64,000 nt of DNA, taken from assembly GCA_934702355.1 (NCBI GenBank), contig CAKUXX010000010.1:11265-75264 (forward strand). The letters run 5' to 3'. Source of the stretch: an uncultured Methanomassiliicoccales archaeon. GTDB lineage: Archaea > Thermoplasmatota > Thermoplasmata > Methanomassiliicoccales > Methanomethylophilaceae. The position numbers and the translations under genes were made by a program. The notes below the pieces were generated by a model. The model was given only the letters and a program-made list of their open reading frames with translations. It searched no databases and was not told the DNA's origin. Positions 58,191 through 64,000 of this stretch are shown here, piece by piece. Within the stretch, counting starts at the first letter, position 1; the number at the start of each line of letters is the position of its first letter.

Positions 58191-58642
58191 TTAAGCATGA
58201 GTTCCGCGTTGCTGAGAGAGTATTTCCAGTCAGCCGGGAGAACGCCGTTCCTCTTGTAGTAGCGCTCCAGCCTCCTGATCTTCGCCTCAATCATGTTGAG
58301 ACCCCTCTTGTTGGAGACGTCTCCCTTGTTGTCCCTGAGGTGAATGTTCAGGTCGATGGCGCGCCTCATGAGGTTGGCCAGGTCTTCGGGGAGGGAACCT
58401 GCGACTCCCTTCTCCTCCATGATGGCGGTGATGGTCTTTCCGGTTGCGAGCTTGACATCGGGAACTCCGTACTGGTCCCTGAGGACAAGTCCGATCTTTG
58501 CGGACATCATTCCGTCTTTCGCGAGCTTCACGATGAGGTCCTCTATCTCGGTGGCGTTGAGAGGAACCCATGCGGGGTTCTCGGAAATCATGGGGCGTTT
58601 GGAACAGGATTTGCCCTTCCTTCTTGTGTGCATTCTTGCCAT
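58187..58642 (-). CDS. rps15: ribosomal protein S15
   Basis: Archaeal/eukaryotic-type S15, 151 residues: MARMHTRRKGKSCSKRP, PAWVPLNATEIEDLIVKLAKDG, SAKIGLVLRDQYGVPDVK, LNIHLRDNKGDVSNKRGLNMIEAKIRRLERYYKR. ATG 58642 follows GGAGGATC; the in-frame codons upstream lie in the leader. GTATATAAAC at 58701-58710 is the TATA box. First gene of the rps15-DHH unit. Confidence 0.97.
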   Translation of the reverse strand: MARMHTRRKGKSCSKRPMISENPAWVPLNATEIEDLIVKLAKDGMMSAKIGLVLRDQYGVPDVKLATGKTITAIMEEKGVAGSLPEDLANLMRRAIDLNIHLRDNKGDVSNKRGLNMIEAKIRRLERYYKRNGVLPADWKYSLSNAELMLK

Positions 58643-58753
58643 AATGTGATCCTCCGAATCATATCTAGGCGGCGAGGCTGATTCTTGCGATGATGAAGCA
58701 GTATATAAACTGTTCAATTAAGCGTCCGTATGACAGGGCCGATACGGGGTGGA

Positions 58754-59116
58754 TCATCCCGAACGATTCAGAGCAGCTTCAACCTCTTTTCTGGCCCACG
58801 GGACCGTGTCCTCGTATTCGTCGCGGTCGAAGGACAGCTTCTCCGGAAGTTCGCTGAAGAGTTCCGATCTCATCTCGCATCCTTCGGAGATCTTCTCCCC
58901 CAGTATGGCGGCGCATACGTCGCAGTAGCCGATGTCCCTGATGGAAATGACCTCAATCGAGTACCCGGACTCCTCCCTGAACTCCCTGACGCATGCCTCT
59001 TCGGAAGTCTCCCCCGCTTCGACATGTCCGCCGGGCATCTCCCAGCCGTCCCTCCTGGGATGCCATACCATCAGGAACCTGTCGCCCGAGAATGCGACTG
59101 CGTACGCTGTCCTCAT
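58754..59116 (-). CDS. Nudix hydrolase
   Basis: Hydrolase for a nucleoside diphosphate linked to another moiety, 120 residues. The Nudix box is complete: GGHVEAGETSEEACVREFREESGYS (29-53), matching Gx5Ex7REUxEExGU. Substrate cannot be predicted. ATG 59116 is one base from the fibrillarin stop, so the two genes form an operon. Confidence 0.88.
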   Translation of the reverse strand: MRTAYAVAFSGDRFLMVWHPRRDGWEMPGGHVEAGETSEEACVREFREESGYSIEVISIRDIGYCDVCAAILGEKISEGCEMRSELFSELPEKLSFDRDEYEDTVPWARKEVEAALNRSG

Positions 59117-59117
59117 G

Positions 59118-59777
59118 TCACGGCCTCTCGAAGACGATCATCTCGTGTGCCTTCTCATACGGCTCCAGCGAACGCGCGTCCATGATCCTGAATCCCCTCT
59201 CCCTGATGCGGGATTCGGTCGCTTTGAAGATCTCCTCCGGAGACGATGTGACATCCTCGGAACGGGCCTTCACGGCGACCATCCCGACTTTGGCGCCGAA
59301 GGCGTCCATGTTGTCGCAGATGATGTCCGCCTGCCTCTTCTGGGCCACATCCTGGTACACGATGTCCACGCGGTCCACGAACATCCTGTATTCGTCGGGA
59401 CGGGTGGCATCTCCGAGTATGGGTATCATCATCGGACGTCCCTCGCATGTCTTCACCAGATCTCTGAACATCCTCTGTGCGAATTCCACGCAGTAGACCT
59501 TCCCGGACGAGCATATGTCGGACACATGTGATGCGGTGGTCCCGCTGGACGCTCCGAGGTACAGGACGCAGCTGTCGTCGCGGAACGGGAACTCCCTGCC
59601 TCCGCATACAAGATATGCACCCAGTTTGCTCCTCCTCGGATCCCACTCCCTGAGTTCGGAATCCCCGTTGCGGAGCAGTCTCTCGCCGTAGACCCTCTTG
59701 CCCGGATCGGCCGATTCAGTGTAGATGCGGCCTCTTTCGGAGAACACCCTTCCGTGCGAGAAATCCAATGTATCCAT
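59118..59777 (-). CDS. flpA: fibrillarin-like rRNA/tRNA 2'-O-methyltransferase
   Basis: Catalytic subunit of archaeal box C/D RNPs, 219 residues. RNA-guided ribose methylation. Signatures: KRVYGERLLRNGDSELREWDPRRSKLGAYLVCGG, SAM site VLYLGASSGTTASHVSDI, YCVEFAQRMFRDLV, ILGDATRPDEYRMFVDRVDIVYQDVAQKRQADII and MVAVKARSEDVTSSPEEIF. The partner Nop5 is not nearby. ATG 59777 lies about 29 bases from a TATA box shared with the divergent NAD kinase gene. Confidence 0.95.
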   Translation of the reverse strand: MDTLDFSHGRVFSERGRIYTESADPGKRVYGERLLRNGDSELREWDPRRSKLGAYLVCGGREFPFRDDSCVLYLGASSGTTASHVSDICSSGKVYCVEFAQRMFRDLVKTCEGRPMMIPILGDATRPDEYRMFVDRVDIVYQDVAQKRQADIICDNMDAFGAKVGMVAVKARSEDVTSSPEEIFKATESRIRERGFRIMDARSLEPYEKAHEMIVFERP

Positions 59778-59802
59778 ATGGCCCCGAAGATGTCCCACCG
59801 TG

Positions 59803-59810
59803 TATTTAAG
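59803..59810. promoter_or_regulatory. shared TATA box between flpA and NAD kinase gene
   Basis: TATTTAAG on the plus strand, CTTAAATA on the minus strand. Centre is about 27 bases from ATG 59833 and about 29 from ATG 59777, so one element could drive two leaderless messages. Confidence 0.5.
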
Positions 59811-59832
59811 AGGGAAGAGCATCGCAGACACT

Positions 59833-61440
59833 ATGATCACGATGGAAACTCTTTCCGCGATTGCGGACGCCATCCAGGCAGAGATAATCAAGATCCCCGA
59901 TTCCCATTCGAAGGCAGAGGTCGTCTGCATGGGCGCAGACGGAACGCCCACTAAGGAGATCGACAAGGTCGCGGAGAATGCAGCGCTGATGTACATCCAG
60001 AGGAACTCCATCCCCCTCAACATACTGAGCGAGGAGATCGGACTCGTGGACAACGGCGCGGAGGAGACATTGGTGATCGATCCGATAGACGGGACGTCCA
60101 ACGCCATCGCAGGGATACCGTATTTCACCATATCCTTGGCAGTCGGGAAGGATTCCCTTTCCGGAATACGTCTGGGGTATCTGAGGAATCCCGTCACAGG
60201 GGATGTCTATTCCGCGGAGAAAGGTAAGGGGGCGTTCAAGAACGGTGTTCCGATCTACGTCCGTGAGGCCGATCTAGACGATCTGTTCGTGATGATCTAT
60301 ATGGGGAACGGGGCCCATCCCGACTCCTATGCCGTGGCCAAGGCCGTGAAGTCCTCCCGTGCCCTCGGATGCGCTTCTCTGGAGATGGCCATCGTCGCAG
60401 AGGGCGAGGCGGACGGCTTCCTGGTCAAGGCGGAACGTTACACAAGGTCAGTCCGCATCGTGGACATCGCCGCCAGCACGATCATCCTCAGGGAGGCCGG
60501 CGGAGAGGTGTACAACCTCGAGGGCGAGGTCCTGGAGATGCCCTTCGACATCGAGCACAGGTCCAATATCCTCGCAATAGGCGACATGAGGGTGTACAAC
60601 CTCATCATCCGTCACCGCGATGTCCGCCAGGAGCACAGGTACGGGATATACACCAACACCAGCATCACGCACGCTGTCGACTACACGAAGCAGGTCATGG
60701 ACGCGCTCGGCGACAGCACTTACTACGTGGACAGCCAAATCGCGGATGTCATGGGGATTCCGGGTGTCCCGCTGCAGGACATGGATGCGGACATAGTCAT
60801 CGTGGTCGGCGGTGACGGAACGCTCCTCAGGGCGCTTCAGCACACGGATGCGAAGGTCATCGGCGTGAACGGGGGAAGCGTGGGATTCCTGGCCGAGATA
60901 GATCATGATGATATCGCAGGGGGCATACAGCGCCTTCTCGCAGAGGACTACATAATCGAGACCAGGTTCAAGCTCAGCTGCTGGTACAACGGCGAATATC
61001 TTCTGGATTCCGTCAACGAAGCTGTGGTCCACACGGATTCCGTTGCCAAGATCAGGCATTTCAAAGTGTATGTGGACGACGTCCTGGCCTCCGAGCTCAG
61101 GGCCGACGGTGTGATAATATCCACTCCCACGGGTTCCACTTGCTACGCGATGAGCCTCGGAGCTCCGTACATGGACCCCAACGTGAAGGCTCTCACAGTG
61201 GTCCCCATGGCCGCATACAAGTTCAACTCCCGTCCGTTCGTGGTCCCGGCGACGTCCAAGATCACCGTGGAGAACGTCCTGGACAAGGGATGCCTCATCG
61301 TGCTTGACGGTCAGGCAGAGTACGAGATGGACGGCGGGTCGAAGGTCGAGTTCATGATGTCCGACAAGAAGGCGCGCTTCATCAGATTCAACACGGACTT
61401 CTACTCGCGCGTGAGGGAGAAGCTGGTGAACACACTATGA
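59833..61440 (+). CDS. bifunctional NADP phosphatase / NAD kinase fusion
   Basis: A 535-residue fusion balancing NAD and NADP. The N-terminal inositol-monophosphatase-like domain (1-260) has EEIGLVDNGAEETLVIDPIDGTSNAIAGIPYF (DPIDGTSN metal site) and RIVDIAASTIILREAGGEV. The C-terminal NAD kinase domain (about 265-535) has VVGGDGTLLRALQH (GGDG), NGGSVGFLAEI and STPTGSTCYAMS. This arrangement is known from methanogens such as Methanocaldococcus. ATG 59833 is leaderless. Overlaps the JAMM gene by four bases (ATGA). Confidence 0.92.
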   Translation: MITMETLSAIADAIQAEIIKIPDSHSKAEVVCMGADGTPTKEIDKVAENAALMYIQRNSIPLNILSEEIGLVDNGAEETLVIDPIDGTSNAIAGIPYFTISLAVGKDSLSGIRLGYLRNPVTGDVYSAEKGKGAFKNGVPIYVREADLDDLFVMIYMGNGAHPDSYAVAKAVKSSRALGCASLEMAIVAEGEADGFLVKAERYTRSVRIVDIAASTIILREAGGEVYNLEGEVLEMPFDIEHRSNILAIGDMRVYNLIIRHRDVRQEHRYGIYTNTSITHAVDYTKQVMDALGDSTYYVDSQIADVMGIPGVPLQDMDADIVIVVGGDGTLLRALQHTDAKVIGVNGGSVGFLAEIDHDDIAGGIQRLLAEDYIIETRFKLSCWYNGEYLLDSVNEAVVHTDSVAKIRHFKVYVDDVLASELRADGVIISTPTGSTCYAMSLGAPYMDPNVKALTVVPMAAYKFNSRPFVVPATSKITVENVLDKGCLIVLDGQAEYEMDGGSKVEFMMSDKKARFIRFNTDFYSRVREKLVNTL

Positions 61441-61811
61441 CGAAGATATACGCCGTGGACATCGATTTCATAGATGCATTCAACGAATCCGCCAGGTCCA
61501 CCTATCCCGACGAGTTCCTGTGCATGACCCGCGAGATCGACGGTGTGATCTCCGAGATGGTCCTGCTCCCCGGCACGGTGTACGGGGACAGCCACAGCTT
61601 CCTCAACCAGTGGATGGAACCCATCGACTACAGCATAGCGGGTTCCGCACACTCCCATCCGGGGTATTCAAATGAGCCTTCGGAGGAGGACAAGACGTTC
61701 TTCAGCAACACCGGGGGCGTCCATTTCATAACCTGCCAACCGTACGACCGCACGAGCTGGAGGTCGTACGATTCCAGAGGGGAGCCGGTGGAGTTGGAGG
61801 TCCTGTACTGA
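61437..61811 (+). CDS. JAMM/MPN metalloprotease-like protein
   Basis: A 124-residue JAB1/MPN-domain protein. The zinc motif is intact: E26 in YPDEFLCM, H72 and H74 in AHSHPGY, then S82 and D85 in EPSEED (HxH-x7-SxxD). Archaeal JAMM proteins such as HvJAMM1 release ubiquitin-like SAMPs or process their tails. Coupled to the NADP phosphatase/NAD kinase gene by an ATGA overlap. A ubiquitin-like gene with a diglycine tail exists at 8225 and is a possible but unproven substrate. Confidence 0.82.
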   Translation: MTKIYAVDIDFIDAFNESARSTYPDEFLCMTREIDGVISEMVLLPGTVYGDSHSFLNQWMEPIDYSIAGSAHSHPGYSNEPSEEDKTFFSNTGGVHFITCQPYDRTSWRSYDSRGEPVELEVLY

Positions 61812-63137
61812 TCAGGGTCCTCTGATACAATCATCCACCAGGTCGCTCGCTATCTCCATCAGTCCGAGGAGGTAGACGCGGTCCCTGGATTCCGCCCTGA
61901 TGACGACGGTAGGCGATTCCCCTTTGATCAGGGATATCAGGAACCAGCCGCTCTCCATGTCGATGCGCCAGGAGCAGTCCACCGAGGACAGGGTGCCAGA
62001 GACGTCCTCCACCGAGCTGTCCATAGCCCTGATGAAGGAATCGGGGGAGCAGTCGCAGTCGATCTCCTTGGTGTCGTTGTAGCATACCGTGAGCTTTCCT
62101 GCCAAGGTGTTGAGGCTCTCGTTCCCGGCTATGGTCGCTATCGCGGTCGCGCTGCGGATCCCGTCGGGCATCATGCTGGTCCCGCCGAATATTATGCCGC
62201 CCTCGTAATATCCGATGGATGCGCCTTCGCTGACGGCACTGCACACGTCTCCTGCGCTCATGTCGGTGGTCACGATCTTCCTTTCCTGATCCTTGGGGAG
62301 TCCGTTGAATGCGTCCAGGATGACCAGGGACGTGTCTATCGGGACGGCGATGCTCGAAGGGTTGGCCTTCATGATGATTATCGCGAAGATCTGGTCGTCT
62401 GTGAGGACCTCGCCCTTCTCGTCCACTACGGAGATCATGGTCCCGATCCTGTTCATCGTTATCCCGATGCATCCCGCATTGGATTTCACGATCTCCTTGA
62501 CGTCCGTGTTATCGGTGAGTTCGTCTCCGGAGTCGTCGGTGGAGTAGTCCCTGTCCCTCTGTGCGTTCAGTGTCATGATGTCCGCGCCGACCATGTTGAG
62601 GAGCATCGGTGCGGATTCGGACGTGGGGCCGCAGTCGCAGTTGAGGATGACGGAGCAGCCGGGGCTGTGGACTATCATCTTCTTCACGCGGGAGTTGTAC
62701 TCCTCCGTCGCGGTCGTGTATCTGGTGACATGCCCCAGTTTGTCCGCGCCGGGCAGGGTCAGGGGTTCTATGAATATGCGATTGAGATGCCTTATCTGCT
62801 CTTTCCTGAACAGGCTCCCGTCCGAGTTGATGAGAAGATATCCGCTGATCATATTGGATCTGCGGTACTCGGTCACGAGCACGGCGCAGTCCCCCTTGGA
62901 TGCGGCCATGCCTATGACGGGTCCGCTGGCAACACCTATGTCTATGACGTCGACCCCGGCGGACAGAAGTCCTGCCACCAAGGCTTCCTTCATCATGGTG
63001 CTGCTCTTCATGAGATCCGTTGCTACAACGACTTTGTGATAATCCATTGCCAGGGCGCGGCCGAGCAGTATGCCCATATCAGGTCCTGTGTTCTCTGTCG
63101 TCGACGATCTCAGAAGAATCCTGTCAGCGGGACTCAT
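61812..63137 (-). CDS. degenerate phosphohexomutase-family protein
   Basis: A 441-residue protein with the overall four-domain plan of phosphomannomutase/phosphoglucosamine mutase, but the catalytic loops are lost. The serine loop TASHNP is replaced by VTEYRRSNMISG (88-99), the DGDGDR metal loop by GITMNRIGTMISVVDEKG, the sugar loop GEESG by GYYEGGIIFGG, and the phosphate loop RxSGTEP by IRAESRDR. It is therefore probably not a mutase and may bind sugar or act as a regulator. TATA-like CATAATAAT lies at about 63157-63166. Convergent with the JAMM gene. Confidence 0.7.
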   Translation of the reverse strand: MSPADRILLRSSTTENTGPDMGILLGRALAMDYHKVVVATDLMKSSTMMKEALVAGLLSAGVDVIDIGVASGPVIGMAASKGDCAVLVTEYRRSNMISGYLLINSDGSLFRKEQIRHLNRIFIEPLTLPGADKLGHVTRYTTATEEYNSRVKKMIVHSPGCSVILNCDCGPTSESAPMLLNMVGADIMTLNAQRDRDYSTDDSGDELTDNTDVKEIVKSNAGCIGITMNRIGTMISVVDEKGEVLTDDQIFAIIIMKANPSSIAVPIDTSLVILDAFNGLPKDQERKIVTTDMSAGDVCSAVSEGASIGYYEGGIIFGGTSMMPDGIRSATAIATIAGNESLNTLAGKLTVCYNDTKEIDCDCSPDSFIRAMDSSVEDVSGTLSSVDCSWRIDMESGWFLISLIKGESPTVVIRAESRDRVYLLGLMEIASDLVDDCIRGP

Positions 63138-63278
63138 GTCTGCGACTACAGTCCCTGCATTATTATGGTTTTCGTCCGAACCGTGTCATCAGGGATTATC
63201 CAGCGGGTCTGTGGAGCCGTCGAAAATTGTAATATTTGTCCGCACTTATCCAGACATTGGCCCGTATTTAAAGAATGC

Positions 63279-63286
63279 TTTATATA
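63279..63286 (+). promoter_or_regulatory. TATA box of the small conserved protein gene
   Basis: TTTATATA, about 40 bases before ATG 63323; the short leader carries GGGGGTGCAATC. Confidence 0.6.
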
Positions 63287-63322
63287 CCATACACTAAAAT
63301 ACGAAAACGTGGGGGTGCAATC

Positions 63323-63538
63323 ATGATGGAGCGCATTGACATAAAGAAGGCCCAGGCAATTGCAAAGAACAAAGGACTGAAGCCCGGTAAGGTCAAGGGG
63401 ACCGAAGGCGTCCAATTCACCAAGGGCAAGAACAACAGGCTTGATGTTATTACATGGGAAGAGTTTGAAGCCATCCTTGCCAAGAGAGGTCTCGGAATCT
63501 ACGAGTCCGGCGGATGGATGAAGATCATGAACGCGTGA
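63323..63538 (+). CDS. small conserved archaeal protein
   Basis: A 71-residue basic protein: IDIKKAQAIAKNKGLKPGKVKGTEGVQFTKGKNNRLDVITWEEFEAILAKRGLGIYESGGWMKIM. I recognise this pattern from short, uncharacterised proteins of methanogens, without a known function. The helix-loop-helix with a Gly/Lys-rich loop could bind nucleic acid. GGTGCAATC precedes two consecutive ATG codons (63323, 63326). Strong promoter, so it is probably well expressed. tRNA-Leu follows after 56 bases. Confidence 0.72.
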   Translation: MMERIDIKKAQAIAKNKGLKPGKVKGTEGVQFTKGKNNRLDVITWEEFEAILAKRGLGIYESGGWMKIMNA

Positions 63539-63594
63539 TCGGTGTCCTCGTAACTGATATATAGGGGGATGCAATCCTCCGTCTCAGGCTCAAT

Positions 63595-63679
63595 GCAAGG
63601 GTATCCGAGCCTGGCCAAAGGAGATAGGTTCAGGGCCTATTCTCGTAGGAGTTCGAGGGTTCAAATCCCTTCCCTTGCA
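63595..63679 (+). tRNA. tRNA-Leu(CAG)
   Basis: Type II cloverleaf: acceptor GCAAGGG/CCCTTGC, anticodon stem ATAGG/CCTAT around TTCAGGG (anticodon CAG), long variable arm TCTCGTAGGAGTTC, T-arm GGTTCAAATCC, discriminator A. CCA is encoded at 63680-63682. Confidence 0.93.
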
Positions 63680-63804
63680 CCACTTCCATATTATCCGGTC
63701 ACCTAAGGGTCTAAAGCCATTCGGACCAGTCGTTTCCATCATCGAATTTTGGGTAGGTGGCGTCTCATTTCGAAGTGTTCTGTATCAGAATGAGTCTTAT
63801 CCCT

Positions 63805-63960
63805 TCATTCATTAGGCTTTTTCTCGACGAGTGAATAGACTCTGGCTCTGATTAGGGTCAGTTTATTTCTTTCAACTATGGCAGTTTTGATAGAAAGATT
63901 TCCCGACGACGTTGGTAATACTGTATAGTCATTGACATAACTAAATAGAATGATGTTCAT
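63805..63960 (-). CDS. possible 51-residue protein
   Basis: ATG 63960 opens a 51-codon frame on the minus strand ending TGA 63805-63807; an in-frame TAA lies three codons before the start. The residue mix looks protein-like (VNDYTVLPTSSGNLSIKTA, then VERNKLTLIRARVYSLVEKKPNE), with a basic second half. AT-rich codons differ from nearby genes. Could be a small real gene or the end of a decayed one. No homologue recognised. Confidence 0.35.
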   Translation of the reverse strand: MNIILFSYVNDYTVLPTSSGNLSIKTAIVERNKLTLIRARVYSLVEKKPNE

Positions 63961-64000
63961 GTACAGTTATGAGCGATGTAGAACACATCAGCGTGGTACA

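Overview
The window is chromosomal DNA from a methanogenic archaeon, most likely of the order Methanomassiliicoccales (Thermoplasmata). The evidence is an archaeal core (ribosomal proteins L18e, L13, S9, S2 and S15, RpoN, RpoK, RPA, PAN, Cdc48, fibrillarin, Kae1, Trm56, PurP, MBF1) together with a heterodisulfide reductase HdrD. UAG is also apparently absent as a stop codon: nearly every gene called here ends in TGA, four end in TAA and none in TAG. Base composition is moderately high in GC, apart from a few AT-rich islands. No insertion sequence, CRISPR array, prophage or rRNA was found.

Layout. 1-4200: partial Lhr-type helicase, hdrD, a HATPase/winged-helix protein and two tRNAs. 4.2-8.1 kb: a winged-helix protein, a LarA-family racemase with a second HdrD-like CCG protein, folP and a zinc-ribbon membrane protein. 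8.2-12.2 kb: a ubiquitin-like protein overlapping an MPN-like protein, hxlB with an AP endonuclease IV, the L18e-L13-S9-RpoN operon and tRNA-Pro. 12.3-14.8 kb: a DUF4143 ATPase with repeated upstream sites and several regulators. 14.8-22.2 kb: Trm56, an HD protein, thioredoxin and its reductase, regulators, Elp3 and Cdc48. 22.3-28.3 kb: purS-purL-purQ, riboflavin kinase, membrane proteins and a GPN GTPase. 28.3-37.7 kb: membrane proteins, PAN, MBF1, RpoK-S2, RPA and its partner, PurP and tRNA-Arg. 37.8-43.1 kb: thermosome, GrpE, DnaK and DnaJ. 43.1-50.8 kb: an AT-rich accessory stretch with PH-domain and secreted proteins, two more DUF4143 ATPases, a FUSC protein and tRNA-Ser. 50.9-55.2 kb: proA-proB and an AGCS symporter. 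55.5-64 kb: tRNA-Val, Kae1, a DHH nuclease, S15, a Nudix protein, fibrillarin, an NADP phosphatase/NAD kinase fusion, a JAMM protease-like protein, a degenerate phosphohexomutase, a small conserved protein and tRNA-Leu.

The strongest observations are these. (1) proB carries an in-frame UAG exactly where homologues have Lys, Arg or Glu, so glutamate 5-kinase may contain pyrrolysine. (2) A ubiquitin-like protein with a diglycine and a six-residue tail is encoded in an overlapping pair with an MPN-fold-like protein that lacks the metal ligands. (3) Each of three DUF4143 ATPases has its own private set of repeated sites at its start, spaced 40, 33/33 and 40 bp. (4) A phosphohexomutase relative has lost all its canonical catalytic loops.

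Most genes are preceded by an archaeal TATA box 25-35 bp upstream of the start or leader. Many starts look leaderless, while genes inside operons have GGAGG or GGTGA ribosome sites and four-base overlaps.
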